A stretch of DNA of 64,000 nucleotides from Synergistaceae bacterium (lineage in GTDB: Bacteria > Synergistota > Synergistia > Synergistales > Aminobacteriaceae), in assembly GCA_017450125.1 (NCBI GenBank), contig JAFSWZ010000010.1, positions 62,001 to 126,000 on the forward strand, in the 5' to 3' direction. This document shows positions 1 through 9,247 of the stretch, one piece after another. The notes beneath the pieces were generated by a model. That model had not been told where the DNA came from and did no database searches. It saw only the letters and a list, made by a program, of their open reading frames with translations. The number at the start of each line of letters is the position of its first letter. The first letter of the stretch is position 1. The translations under genes and the position numbers were made by a program.

Positions 1-21
1 CTCAACGACAAGGACTCGAAC

Positions 22-291
22 ATGGAAGTATTCGGTTACGAGGAAGCAAAGGAAGCCATGTTCTTAATCGCGAAAAAGTACACGGGAGGGGCAACCTTCC
101 AGCACGCGCAGGGTTTCTGGTACGACAAAGAGAGCGATACCACTTACACCGAGAACACATTAGTGTGTGTCTTTCTGGACATTGAGCCGGAAGCCGTGAA
201 GAGCATCATGGACGAGGCATTGAAGGTCTTTAACCAGAGCAACATACTTCTCGAGACGGAAGAAGTCAGAGAAGTCTTCTGCAGCAACTAG
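22..291 (+). CDS. Small protein of unknown function
   Basis: An 89-residue soluble protein with no signal peptide or membrane segment. The reading frame stays open to the left edge of the window, so a longer N-terminus is possible, but AAGGA seven bases before the ATG at 22 makes this start credible. It has a compact alpha/beta look with a central Gly-Phe-Trp and an acidic C-terminal helix ending in Val-Phe-Cys-Ser-Asn. It faintly recalls DUF3574-like small proteins; I cannot confirm this. It converges on the sec genes. Confidence 0.55.
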   Translation: MEVFGYEEAKEAMFLIAKKYTGGATFQHAQGFWYDKESDTTYTENTLVCVFLDIEPEAVKSIMDEALKVFNQSNILLETEEVREVFCSN

Positions 292-292
292 C

Positions 293-324
293 GGAAAAAA
301 ATAATCCCCCCTGCGTAAGGGGGG
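293..324 (-). terminator. Rho-independent terminator after secF
   Basis: Arms CCCCCC (306-311) and GGGGGG (319-324) around a 7-nt loop. Read on the minus strand the hairpin is followed by ATTATTTTTTT, a good U-tract, so it ends the yajC-secD-secF transcript. It may also stop the convergent small gene. Confidence 0.8.
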
Positions 325-333
325 TAATAATCG

Positions 334-1197
334 TTATCTCTTGTCGTACCACTCGCAGAGAAGCCCCGTAGCCACAAACATAGAGCTCCACGTTCCCGCG
401 ATGATACCCACAAGCATTGCGTAGCTGAACGCCTGAAGCACAGGCCCTCCCCACACGCACAGCGCAATAACAGGGAACAACGTAGTCAGCGTGGTGTTGA
501 TGGTTCTGCCCAGCGTCTGGTTCAGGGACTTGTTGACGAGGTTGACGATGCCCTCACGCGACAACGTGCCCCAGTTCTCGCGCACACGGTCGAGAATGAT
601 TATCGTGTTGTTCAGCGAGTAACCCACAATCGTGAGGATTGCCGCAATGAACGACGAACCTATCTCCATCTGCGTGAGGCTGAAGAAACCCAGCGCGATG
701 ATGACATCATGCACCAGCGGTATGACGCTCACAACCGCAAACCTGAACTGGAAGCGCAGTGTTATGTATATCAGTATCGCCACGAGAGCGATTGACACGC
801 CGATTATTGCTTGGCGGCGAAGCTCCCCTCCGACTACCGGCCCGACTTTCTCGAAGCCCGTAACCTTCATGTCAGGGTAGTTTGTACTGAGAGCCTTCAC
901 GACGTTTTCGCGGCTCTCCTCTGTGTCCTCGTTGGTACGGATTATGATTCCCTTCTCGCCGAAATTCTGAATCATCGCTTCACGCGCTACTACTCCCGAA
1001 ATTACCTGCCTGACGTTCGTGATGTCCGGCCTGTTCTCGAACTCTGCCTGTATGACGTTTCCGCCGGTGAAGTCTATTCCGAGATTGAGCCCCTTCGTGA
1101 GCAGAAGGATAATGCTTGCAATGACGAACACAAGGCTGATTGTCAGGGCAAGTTTGCGGCGGCTCATGAAGTCGAAATGCAGATTAAGTGCGCTCAT
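334..1197 (-). CDS. secF: Protein translocase subunit SecF
   Basis: SecF, the inner-membrane partner of SecD, which uses the proton motive force to complete SecYEG export. The 287-residue length is typical. The first membrane helix is near residues 14-34, followed by the family motif Gly-Ile-Asp-Phe-Thr-Gly-Gly. A periplasmic region of about 90 residues comes next, then five C-terminal helices, including the SecD/SecF motif around Leu-Asn-Asn-Thr-Ile-Ile-Ile-Leu-Asp-Arg. The start overlaps the secD stop by four bases (ATGA), indicating coupled translation. Last gene of yajC-secD-secF. Confidence 0.97.
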   Translation of the reverse strand: MSALNLHFDFMSRRKLALTISLVFVIASIILLLTKGLNLGIDFTGGNVIQAEFENRPDITNVRQVISGVVAREAMIQNFGEKGIIIRTNEDTEESRENVVKALSTNYPDMKVTGFEKVGPVVGGELRRQAIIGVSIALVAILIYITLRFQFRFAVVSVIPLVHDVIIALGFFSLTQMEIGSSFIAAILTIVGYSLNNTIIILDRVRENWGTLSREGIVNLVNKSLNQTLGRTINTTLTTLFPVIALCVWGGPVLQAFSYAMLVGIIAGTWSSMFVATGLLCEWYDKR

Positions 1198-2579
1198 CTT
1201 CTGGCATCTCCTCTCTTCACGAAAAGCTGAAGTATCGCTCTGGTTACAACTATGTTAGCGAAAACGCTCGCAACAAGTCCGACCGACAAAGTTACTCCGA
1301 ACCCTCTCACCGAGCCCGAGCCGAAGTAGAACAGCACCAGTGCTGCAATCAGCGTCGTGATGTTGGAGTCCAGAATCGTAACGAGTGCTTTGCGGAAGCC
1401 CGAGTCCAGTGCGGCCATCGGTGTCTTGCCGGTGTTGCGCTCCTCACGAATGCGCTCGTAGATGAGAACGTTTCCGTCAACTGCCATTCCGAGCGTGAGG
1501 ATGATACCTGCGATGCCCGGAAGCGTCAGGGTTGCGTTGAAGGCAATCAGCCCCGCGAAGATCAAAAGTACCGTAACAGCAAGTGCGATGTCCGCCGCAA
1601 GTCCTCTGAACTGGTAATAGATGAGCATGAACACGAGCACCATTGCCGCGCCGAAAAGTCCTGCCTCGAGTCCCTGCTTGATGCTGTCAGCACCCAAGCT
1701 CGGCCCTACTGACCTGTTCTCGGCAATTTCTACCGCAACAGGAAGTGCACCGGCCTTCAGCATTATTGCGAGACGTGCGGCTTCCTCGTTGGTGAAACGC
1801 CCGGTAATCTGCGCCCTGCCTCCCGAGATTCTGTCCTGAACTACGGGAGCTGAAATCACTACGTTATCGAGCACAATCGCCAGCTGTTTGCCGACCATTC
1901 TTGCCGTAGCTTCCTCGAAGAGCCTTGCGCCCTCAGAGTTGAACTCGAGGGATACGCCCATTCTGCCGAGATTGTCGGGGGCAACTTCTGCATTAACGAG
2001 GTCTTTTCCCGAGAGAACCACAGGCCCTAACAGGTAGAACCTTCCGGCTTCCTCTGCGGGTGCAACGATTGAGCCGGGATTGGCCGCAACCTTCGCGACG
2101 AGGTCTGCGCTGGCGTTGCTTATCTGCTCGACTGCCTGCTTCCACCGTTCCTGAGCGTTCACAAACTGTATGTCGCTGTCGTAATTGCTCCTTACAGGTG
2201 CGGGAGGTGTTGCCATTCCCGTCTGGTCTATTACTTCGCGGAAATCCATCTGCGCAGTGCGTCCGATGAGTTCGAGTGCCGCCGCAGGGTCCTGAATGCC
2301 GGGAAGGTCAACTATGATTCTGTCCGAGCCCGACTTCTGGATGATGGGTTCAGCAACTCCGTACTGGTCGATTCTGTTGCGCAGTACCGCAAGAAGCCTG
2401 TCTATGCTGTCATCGCGGAGGGGGGCTTCCGGCGTTGCCTTTGCCTGAAGGACTATGTGAGCTCCGCCCTTGAGGTCAAGACCGAGATTCAGGCTGTCCT
2501 TCTCGAAGTACGCGAAGCATCCTGCTGCCGCGATTACGATAATTACCAGCCAGAAGCGAAATCTGTCCGTACGGTTCAT
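1194..2579 (-). CDS. secD: Protein translocase subunit SecD
   Basis: SecD, 461 residues. An N-terminal membrane helix (about 9-25) is followed by the Leu-Gly-Leu-Asp-Leu-Lys-Gly-Gly motif, then a large periplasmic P1-type region, and six C-terminal helices with the Asp-Gly-Asn-Val-Leu-Ile-Tyr-Glu-Arg-Ile-Arg-Glu-Glu motif. The ATG overlaps the yajC stop by one base (TAATG), and secF overlaps the other end. The periplasmic part is shorter than in E. coli SecD (615 residues), as is common outside proteobacteria. Confidence 0.97.
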   Translation of the reverse strand: MNRTDRFRFWLVIIVIAAAGCFAYFEKDSLNLGLDLKGGAHIVLQAKATPEAPLRDDSIDRLLAVLRNRIDQYGVAEPIIQKSGSDRIIVDLPGIQDPAAALELIGRTAQMDFREVIDQTGMATPPAPVRSNYDSDIQFVNAQERWKQAVEQISNASADLVAKVAANPGSIVAPAEEAGRFYLLGPVVLSGKDLVNAEVAPDNLGRMGVSLEFNSEGARLFEEATARMVGKQLAIVLDNVVISAPVVQDRISGGRAQITGRFTNEEAARLAIMLKAGALPVAVEIAENRSVGPSLGADSIKQGLEAGLFGAAMVLVFMLIYYQFRGLAADIALAVTVLLIFAGLIAFNATLTLPGIAGIILTLGMAVDGNVLIYERIREERNTGKTPMAALDSGFRKALVTILDSNITTLIAALVLFYFGSGSVRGFGVTLSVGLVASVFANIVVTRAILQLFVKRGDARR

Positions 2580-2953
2580 TAAGATGCTGCCTCCGTCTTT
2601 GCAGCAGCACGCTTGCCCTGAACTGCTGACTTCAGGATAGTTACGCGCACGCCTTCAGCAATCTCAATCTGGAACGAGTCATCACGCACTTCACGGACTG
2701 TCCCGAAGAAGCCGCCTATCGTGATGATCTGGTCTCCGCGCGCGATGCTGTCTATCATGTTCTTCTGCTGTTTGTCGCGCTTCCTCTGCGGCCTTATGAT
2801 GAAGAAGTAGAAGATAAGCACGAATATAGCAAGGGGAAAGAGCATCCCCATAAGTCCGCCCTGCTGGGCTGCTCCTTCTCCTGCACCTGCACCGCCCGAG
2901 CCTGAGGGTGCACTCCCTCCGCAAGGCGATACCGCTGTTGTTGTTTCTGCCAT
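2579..2953 (-). CDS. yajC: Sec translocon accessory protein YajC
   Basis: Small single-span inner-membrane protein that associates with SecDF. The 124-residue sequence has a Gly/Ala/Ser-rich N-terminal tail (about 30 residues, longer than usual), a membrane helix near 36-53, then the hallmark Ile-Ile-Arg-Pro-Gln-Arg-Lys basic stretch and a beta-rich cytosolic domain with Gly-Asp-Gln-Ile-Ile-Thr-Ile-Gly-Gly. First gene of the sec operon; a GGAGG lies 13 bases before the ATG, which is a loose spacing. Confidence 0.93.
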   Translation of the reverse strand: MAETTTAVSPCGGSAPSGSGGAGAGEGAAQQGGLMGMLFPLAIFVLIFYFFIIRPQRKRDKQQKNMIDSIARGDQIITIGGFFGTVREVRDDSFQIEIAEGVRVTILKSAVQGKRAAAKTEAAS

Positions 2954-2977
2954 GTCTAAAACATTACCTCCAAAAAG

Positions 2978-3403
2978 TTACTGCTTCTTTCTCCAGGCTA
3001 CAGCCTCAATCTCGAGGCCGACACCCTTCGGAAGATCCTTCACCGCCACGAATGACCTTGCAGGTGCATCATGGCTGAAATACTCTGCGTACACACCATT
3101 AATCTCCGCAAAGTTGGCTATGTCCGCCGCAAATACAGTTGTCTTGACGACATCAGAGAGCGTGTACCCTGCCGCAAGAACGATTGCCTTAAGGTTCTCG
3201 AGGGACTGCCGGGCCTGGTCTGCGATTGCTGAAGGGACATTGCCGGTTGCCGGGTCAACAGGAATCTGACCCGATACATAGAGAAACTCTCCGGCCTTGA
3301 TTGCCTGAGAGTAAGGGCCGATGGCGGCAGGAGCTTCCTTTGTGGAAACTACCTGCCTGACCTCTGCCTGCTCGAGGATGATTTCGGGGTCTGCAAATGC
3401 CAT
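2978..3403 (-). CDS. ridA: RidA family enamine/imine deaminase
   Basis: RidA (YjgF/YER057c/UK114) proteins are cytosolic trimers that hydrolyse reactive 2-aminoacrylate from PLP enzymes. Visible signatures are Ala-Ile-Gly-Pro-Tyr-Ser-Gln-Ala near residue 26, Tyr-Val-Ser-Gly-Gln-Ile-Pro, and the conserved Arg in Pro-Ala-Arg-Ser-Phe-Val-Ala-Val near 116, which binds the substrate carboxylate. At 141 residues it is about 15 longer at the N-terminus than most members; a later start is possible. It begins 6 bases after the eno stop, so it is probably cotranscribed with eno. Confidence 0.93.
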   Translation of the reverse strand: MAFADPEIILEQAEVRQVVSTKEAPAAIGPYSQAIKAGEFLYVSGQIPVDPATGNVPSAIADQARQSLENLKAIVLAAGYTLSDVVKTTVFAADIANFAEINGVYAEYFSHDAPARSFVAVKDLPKGVGLEIEAVAWRKKQ

Positions 3404-3409
3404 GATGAC

Positions 3410-4749
<1,340 letters not shown>

Positions 4750-4767
4750 AAGTGTTATGGCGAAAAA

Positions 4768-5043
4768 TTAAAACGGTTTTTCGTCGGGCTTAACAGGCCT
4801 TTCTTCGAGCTGCTCCCACGAAATGACTTTTGGGCGTTTGAGTATCGCTTCATCGGCGATGAGTACCTTGACCTTCAGGACGCGGTTGATGTAGGCAATC
4901 TCGATGATGCTGCCTTCGCGGACTTCGGCGGAAGGTTTGCACTCCCGGCCGTCGAGACGGACTGCGCCGAGCTCTATCATTTCTTGGGCGACAGTGCGGC
5001 GTTTGACGAGGCGGGCGAGCTTAAGGAATTTGTCGAGCCTCAT
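4768..5043 (-). CDS. rqcP: S4-domain RNA-binding protein, RqcP/Hsp15 type
   Basis: A 91-residue single S4 domain: Met-Arg-Leu-Asp-Lys-Phe-Leu-Lys at the N-terminus, then Arg-Arg-Thr-Val-Ala-Gln-Glu and Gly-Ala-Val-Arg-Leu-Asp-Gly. Relatives (RqcP/YabO, Hsp15) bind stalled 50S subunits during ribosome-associated quality control. The start at 5043 is preferred because AGGAGG lies just upstream and the homology begins there; the open frame runs 39 codons further up without similarity. It is divergent from the toxin-antitoxin pair. Confidence 0.85.
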   Translation of the reverse strand: MRLDKFLKLARLVKRRTVAQEMIELGAVRLDGRECKPSAEVREGSIIEIAYINRVLKVKVLIADEAILKRPKVISWEQLEERPVKPDEKPF

Positions 5044-5104
5044 AGTGTGTGCCTCCTTTTGCTGTAGAATAGGGAATATATTAACACTATCAGGAGGGGT
5101 AATC

Positions 5105-5335
5105 ATGGAAGCAGTATTAGAGCGTGAGGCAGCGGCAACGAAGGTAGACTGGCGCGACATCGAGATGTATTACGATGACGGCAGGAGAATAACGAACCCT
5201 GACATCCTGCAAAGCATCGCGGAAGGACAGGAGCTTATTGCGGAATGGGACAGGCGCATTGAGCGCACGGGCATGGCGGAAGCTATGAGGAGGTACTACG
5301 AGGGGGACGATGACGTTGACGGCGAAGAAGAGTAG
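5105..5335 (+). CDS. Antitoxin of a YafQ-type toxin-antitoxin pair
   Basis: A 76-residue acidic protein with an Asp/Glu-rich C-terminus, fitting a labile antitoxin, although it lacks an obvious ribbon-helix-helix signature and I identify it mainly from its partner. A strong GGAGG lies upstream of the ATG. Its stop is 26 bases inside the toxin gene, so translation is coupled. Matching half-sites ATAGTGT (5042-5048) and ACACTAT (5084-5090) flank the divergent promoter region and might be operator boxes; this is speculative. Confidence 0.65.
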   Translation: MEAVLEREAAATKVDWRDIEMYYDDGRRITNPDILQSIAEGQELIAEWDRRIERTGMAEAMRRYYEGDDDVDGEEE

Positions 5336-5645
5336 CGAACGCAAACGCACCCCATTTCCCCGAGAAATTCTGTATACGTCGAGCGGGTTCGTCAAGGATT
5401 GGGAAAGACTGAAGGAGTCCGGCAAGCATGATATGCACCTCATCAAGGAAGCTATATCACTGCTGATGATGAACGACGGGCCTCTTCCCGCTGAATGGAG
5501 AGACCACAAACTGACCGGCAAGTTTGAAGGTTTCAGGGAATGCCATGTTAAGGGGGACTTGTTGCTGATCTACCAGATACACAAGAAGTCCTATTGCGAA
5601 GTAGTGGTGTGCTACAACATCAAAACACACTCGGAAGCGTTCTAG
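5310..5645 (+). CDS. YafQ family (RelE-fold) mRNA interferase toxin
   Basis: A 111-residue RelE/YafQ-type toxin, which in known cases cuts mRNA at the ribosome. The family core is clear in the C-terminal half: Trp-Arg-Asp-His-Lys-Leu-Thr-Gly, then Arg-Glu-Cys-His-Val-Lys-Gly-Asp-Leu-Leu-Leu-Ile-Tyr, and a final Thr-His-Ser-Glu-Ala-Phe. These place the three histidines and the aspartate that correspond to catalytic His50, His63, Asp67 and His87 of E. coli YafQ. The N-terminus has about 15 basic extra residues, so a start further down is possible. Confidence 0.85.
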   Translation: MTLTAKKSSERKRTPFPREILYTSSGFVKDWERLKESGKHDMHLIKEAISLLMMNDGPLPAEWRDHKLTGKFEGFRECHVKGDLLLIYQIHKKSYCEVVVCYNIKTHSEAF

Positions 5646-5661
5646 GGCGCAAGAAGCAAAG

Positions 5662-5694
5662 AAGCTGTCCTCACGGTCGGGGACAGCTTTTGTA
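5662..5694 (+). terminator. Terminator of the toxin-antitoxin operon
   Basis: Nine-base perfect arms AAGCTGTCC (5662-5670) and GGACAGCTT (5681-5689) with a 10-nt loop, running into TTTTG. It closes the toxin-antitoxin transcript. Confidence 0.8.
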
Positions 5695-5771
5695 TTGTGG
5701 GGCAAAGAAATTCCGGGTCAGGCATACCCGAAAATGTCGTCAGCCGTCAGGGTTGGATTCCGGGCTAGGGG

Positions 5772-6272
5772 TTAGCCCCCCCCCCCCCCACCACTAGGAA
5801 CAGGCTCAATCTTGCCGGAGAGGAGTGTAACCTTGAAGCTGTACACACCTGTTCCTAAAAGCACTGTCGCATTACCATTGTTGTTGTACTTTCCGTAGCC
5901 CTTAATCTTCTGCAGAGCTTCTCTTACAGCATCCTTGTCAGGTTCACTGCCGAAGTCCACAGTAACAGACCAATTAACGCTACCTTCACCCTCTGCCGTG
6001 TACGTGGTATTCCCGCTGCCAAAATCAACCCAAGTAGGAATGCTTGCTTTAAGCATATCATCTGCCTTCAGAGTAGAAATATTGTCTGTCGCGTCGTTGA
6101 CATACAGCATAGCCGCAGTCCTGCACGCTTCCACGTTCGACGCGATAGCCACTGCCTTAGCCTTCGCTGTCGACCCGCTCGTCGCAACTGACATCGTCGC
6201 CGAAAGTGCGCCCACAATCGCAATCACTATCAGCAGCTCAACCAGCGTAAAACCTTCGCGCTTCATCTTCAT
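5772..6272 (-). CDS. Orphan type IV pilin-like protein with glycine tail
   Basis: A 166-residue prepilin-like protein. The N-terminus Lys-Met-Lys-Arg-Glu-Gly-Phe-Thr-Leu-Val-Glu-Leu-Leu carries the prepilin peptidase site (cut after Gly, Glu at +5) and a hydrophobic helix. The globular part is Thr/Asn-rich with repeated Ala near residues 25-50. The gene ends in six glycines encoded by a long G run directly before the stop codon. I chose the ATG at 6272, which has GGGAGG 11 bases upstream; a GTG lies four codons further up. It lies apart from the gsp operon, so its assembly system is not obvious. Confidence 0.8.
   Translation of the reverse strand: MKMKREGFTLVELLIVIAIVGALSATMSVATSGSTAKAKAVAIASNVEACRTAAMLYVNDATDNISTLKADDMLKASIPTWVDFGSGNTTYTAEGEGSVNWSVTVDFGSEPDKDAVREALQKIKGYGKYNNNGNATVLLGTGVYSFKVTLLSGKIEPVPSGGGGGG
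5776..5789. repeat. Homopolymer C14/G14 tract at pilin 3' end
   Basis: Fourteen consecutive C on the plus strand (G on the coding strand) at the last codons of the pilin-like gene. Runs this long are prone to slipped-strand length change. Loss of one base would end the protein in Ala-Asn-Pro; gain of one would add about eleven residues ending Ser-Asn-Pro-Asp-Gly. Confidence 0.9.
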
Positions 6273-6290
6273 GTTACGATACACCTCCCG

Positions 6291-6324
6291 CTAAACAATA
6301 CCCCCCGGCATTTCGGCCGGAGGG
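6291..6324 (-). terminator. Terminator after pgm
   Basis: On the minus strand a nine-pair hairpin (arms 6316-6324 and 6301-6309, with one G-U pair) follows the pgm stop and is followed by TATTGTTT. The U-tract is interrupted, so strength is moderate. It lies between pgm and the pilin-like gene. Confidence 0.55.
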
Positions 6325-6337
6325 CAACCGTACTACC

Positions 6338-7936
6338 TTACGCGATAATCTTCTGTGCCTCTTCCTGAATCTGCTTCAGGTGCTCGGGGCTCACGAAACT
6401 TTCCGCGTACAGCTTGCAGATGTTCTCCGTTCCTGACGGACGAGCCGCAAACCACCCGTTCGCCGTCGTAACCTTCAGGCCTCCGATTGATGCATTGTTG
6501 CCCGGTGCCTTCGTGAACTTCGCCGTAATCGCATCTCCCGCAAGCGTGCTCGCCTTGATGTCCTCAGGAGACAGCTTCCCGAGTGCCGCCTTCTGTTCCG
6601 GCGTTGCTGGAGTGTCGATGCGCGCATAGAAGCTCGTCCCGTACTTGGCCGTAATCTCCGCGTAGTGCTCAGCAGGGTTCTTCCCCGTAGTCGCCGTAAT
6701 CTCGCACGCCAGCAGATCCATGATTATGCCGTCCTTGTCCGTCGTCCAGACGCTTCCGTCCCTGCACAGGAACGATGCACCCGCGCTCTCTTCTCCGCCG
6801 AAGCCCATAGAGCCGTCAAGCAGCCCCTCAACGAACCACTTGAACCCTACAGGCACTTCACACAGCTTGCGGCCGATTCCTGCGGTTACACGGTCAATGA
6901 TTGAGCTCGAGACTACAGTCTTGCCGACCATCGCATCAGCACGCCAGCCCTTACGTGTCGTGAACAGGTGCTGTACCGCAACAGCAAGGTACGCGTTCGG
7001 GTTCATGAGACCCTGCGGAGTTACGATGCCGTGCCGGTCATAGTCCGTGTCGTTCCCGAAAGCTATGTCGTAGTCGTCCTTCAGGCGGATGAGGTTCGCC
7101 ATCGCGTAAGGCGATGAACAGTCCATCCTGATTTTGCCGTCATGGTCAGGAGGCATGAACGAGAATGTCGGGTCAAGGTTGGGGTTGACGACGGTGAGGT
7201 TCTTGATGCCGTAGACTTCTGCGATGGGCTCCCAGTAGTAGATGCCGCTTCCGCCTAACGGGTCTGCACCTATCTTCAGGCCTGACCTCGCAACTGCCTC
7301 CATGTCAACGACAGTCGCAAGTGCCTTCACGTAGGGCATCACGAAGTCCTCAAAGTGAACGTTGTCCATCTTGATTGCACGCTCAAACGGTACGCGCTTG
7401 ATTGAGCCGACACCCTGACGAATAAGCTCGTTCGCACGGTTCTGAATCTTGCTCGTAATCTCCGGGCTCGCAGGGCCTCCCGAAGGCGGGTCGTACTTTA
7501 TTCCGCCGTCAGTAGGGGGGTTGTGCGAAGGTGTGATGACCATTCCGTCAGCCTCAATGTTTCCGGGCGTGCGGTTGTGCTCGAGGATTGCGCGGGAGAT
7601 TACCGGCGTGGGCGTTGGTGCGAAACCCTCCTGAAGGATGAGCTCGACTCCTGCCGCCGCAAGCACCTCAACGCACGTCCTCATTGACGGTTCGGAGAGA
7701 GCGTGCGTGTCTGCTCCGAGATACAGCGGCCCCTTGATGCCCTCAGCCGTACGGTGCTCGACGACTGCCTGTGCAATCGCGAGAATGTGCGCCTCGTTGA
7801 AGCTGTGAAGGGCTGAACTTCCGCGATGCCCGGATGTTCCGAACGCGACCTGCTGTGTCTTGTCGTCAGGATCTGGCGCAAGAGTGTAGTAGTCGCTAAT
7901 GAGAGAAGGGATGTTGACTATCTTCTTTGCCTGCAT
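6338..7936 (-). CDS. pgm: Phosphoglucomutase, alpha-D-glucose specific
   Basis: Interconverts glucose 1-phosphate and glucose 6-phosphate in the cytosol, feeding sugar nucleotide and LPS or glycogen synthesis. The 532-residue length fits bacterial Pgm. Signatures: Phe-Gly-Thr-Ser-Gly-His-Arg-Gly near residue 33, the phosphoserine loop Thr-Pro-Ser-His-Asn-Pro-Pro near 139, the metal loop Asp-Thr-Asp-Tyr-Asp-Arg-His-Gly near 300, and Arg-Pro-Ser-Gly-Thr-Glu near the C-terminus. GGAGG is nine bases before the ATG. It follows lpxA by 55 bases but has its own promoter candidate. Confidence 0.96.
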   Translation of the reverse strand: MQAKKIVNIPSLISDYYTLAPDPDDKTQQVAFGTSGHRGSSALHSFNEAHILAIAQAVVEHRTAEGIKGPLYLGADTHALSEPSMRTCVEVLAAAGVELILQEGFAPTPTPVISRAILEHNRTPGNIEADGMVITPSHNPPTDGGIKYDPPSGGPASPEITSKIQNRANELIRQGVGSIKRVPFERAIKMDNVHFEDFVMPYVKALATVVDMEAVARSGLKIGADPLGGSGIYYWEPIAEVYGIKNLTVVNPNLDPTFSFMPPDHDGKIRMDCSSPYAMANLIRLKDDYDIAFGNDTDYDRHGIVTPQGLMNPNAYLAVAVQHLFTTRKGWRADAMVGKTVVSSSIIDRVTAGIGRKLCEVPVGFKWFVEGLLDGSMGFGGEESAGASFLCRDGSVWTTDKDGIIMDLLACEITATTGKNPAEHYAEITAKYGTSFYARIDTPATPEQKAALGKLSPEDIKASTLAGDAITAKFTKAPGNNASIGGLKVTTANGWFAARPSGTENICKLYAESFVSPEHLKQIQEEAQKIIA

Positions 7937-7983
7937 ATAATTATGCCTCCATTCTTCAATTGTGTTAATTTGGGAATGGCAGA

Positions 7984-8012
7984 ATTATACCCTAAATGCC
8001 CCAGAATGTTAC
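7984..8012 (-). promoter_or_regulatory. Candidate promoter for pgm
   Basis: On the minus strand, GTAACA (8007-8012), a 17-base spacer and a perfect TATAAT (7984-7989). It overlaps the 3' end of lpxA and sits about 48 bases before the pgm start, suggesting pgm can be expressed apart from the lpx block. Confidence 0.5.
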
Positions 8013-8780
8013 TCCCCTCTTAGTCCCCTCGTAGAACTCTATTATGTGCTGAATCTCCGGGATGTATTCCGCTTTCTTCTCCACCGCCTCAGCCAGCGAC
8101 TGCGTGAATGTCCTGTCCTTGCTGTACAGCTCGCGGTAGAACTTCGTTATCGTCCTCCGCGTCTCCTCAGGGATACCTGCCCTCTCAAGCCCCACCTTGT
8201 TGAGCCCCGTAAGCCTCAGCGGTTCTCCCGAAGCAAGCGTGTAATGAGGAACGTCCTTCACCACTCTGTACAGCCCGCCTATCATGCAGTAGTCCCCTAT
8301 CCTCACGAACTGGTGAACTCCCGCCATTCCGCCGAAGACCGTATGACTGCCTACCTGCACGAAGCCCGACAGCCCGACCTTGTTCGCGATGGTTACCCAG
8401 TCGCCTAGCCGTGTGTTGTGCGCAAGGTGAACGCCGTCCATGATGAAGCAGTTGTCGCCAACTACTGTCTCGTTTCCTTCGCCGGTAGCGCGGTTGATGG
8501 TTACGTTCTCGCGTATGAGGTTGTTGTTCCCTATCCTCACGTAGGAGACTTCTCCCTTGAAGCCGTGATCCTGCGGGTTGCCGCCTATCGCCGTGTACTC
8601 GCAGATCTCGCAGTTCTCGCCTATCGACACGTGGTCGTGAATGCTTACGTATGCCCGCAAGAGCGTTCCTGCTCCTATGCGTGCCCTGCCTTCGACTATG
8701 CAGAACGGCCCGATAGTAACTCCGTCGGCTATCTCGGCGTTGGGTGAGACTATCGCGCTTGGATGAATGTTTACGCTCAC
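7992..8780 (-). CDS. lpxA: UDP-N-acetylglucosamine acyltransferase LpxA
   Basis: First enzyme of lipid A synthesis, moving a hydroxyacyl chain from ACP to the 3-OH of UDP-GlcNAc. The 262-residue protein begins Ile-His-Pro-Ser-Ala-Ile-Val and shows a long left-handed beta-helix of hexapeptide repeats with His-Asp-His-Val-Ser-Ile-Gly, then a helical C-terminus. The GTG at 8780 is chosen: it overlaps the fabZ stop (GTGA) and has GGAGG seven bases upstream. The open frame extends 15 codons further without homology. Confidence 0.95.
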   Translation of the reverse strand: MSVNIHPSAIVSPNAEIADGVTIGPFCIVEGRARIGAGTLLRAYVSIHDHVSIGENCEICEYTAIGGNPQDHGFKGEVSYVRIGNNNLIRENVTINRATGEGNETVVGDNCFIMDGVHLAHNTRLGDWVTIANKVGLSGFVQVGSHTVFGGMAGVHQFVRIGDYCMIGGLYRVVKDVPHYTLASGEPLRLTGLNKVGLERAGIPEETRRTITKFYRELYSKDRTFTQSLAEAVEKKAEYIPEIQHIIEFYEGTKRGVTFWGI

Positions 8781-9241
8781 TCCTGACCCTCCTTCTTCTT
8801 CACGAGTGTGCTGCCGATTATGCACATGAACTCCGCTTCGGCCGCCGTCTCGCCGTTGACGGTTGCGGTGGTCTTGACCTTCGCGCTCCTGCTCCGTACG
8901 TTCGTGAGCTCTGCAGTCGTGATTAACTGGTCGCCGGGACGTACAGGCTTCCTGAAACGTGCACTGTCTATCCCCGCAAGAAACGCTATCTTGTCTTCGC
9001 CTTCCTTGCCCAGTCGCAGGCCGAGAAGTACGCTCGCTACCTGCCCCATCGATTCGAGAATCATTACGCCGGGCATCACAGGGTCGCCGGGAAAATGTCC
9101 ATTGAAGAACGGCTCGTTTATCGTTACGTTCTTGTAGCCTGTTACGTGAGAGTCATCGTAGTCCGTTATCCTGTCCACCATCAGGAACGGGTAACGCTGC
9201 TTCAGAATCTTCATCACTTCGAGAATATCCATCTCTGCCAT
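8777..9241 (-). CDS. fabZ: 3-hydroxyacyl-ACP dehydratase FabZ
   Basis: Hot-dog fold dehydratase of fatty-acid elongation, 154 residues. The active-site helix segment Gly-His-Phe-Pro-Gly-Asp-Pro-Val-Met-Pro-Gly holds the catalytic His, and Ile-Leu-Glu-Ser-Met-Gly-Gln holds the catalytic Glu. It sits between lpxC and lpxA, a common order that balances hydroxyacyl-ACP use between lipid A and phospholipid. The lpxA start overlaps its stop. Confidence 0.96.
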   Translation of the reverse strand: MAEMDILEVMKILKQRYPFLMVDRITDYDDSHVTGYKNVTINEPFFNGHFPGDPVMPGVMILESMGQVASVLLGLRLGKEGEDKIAFLAGIDSARFRKPVRPGDQLITTAELTNVRSRSAKVKTTATVNGETAAEAEFMCIIGSTLVKKKEGQE

Positions 9242-9247
9242 TAACCT

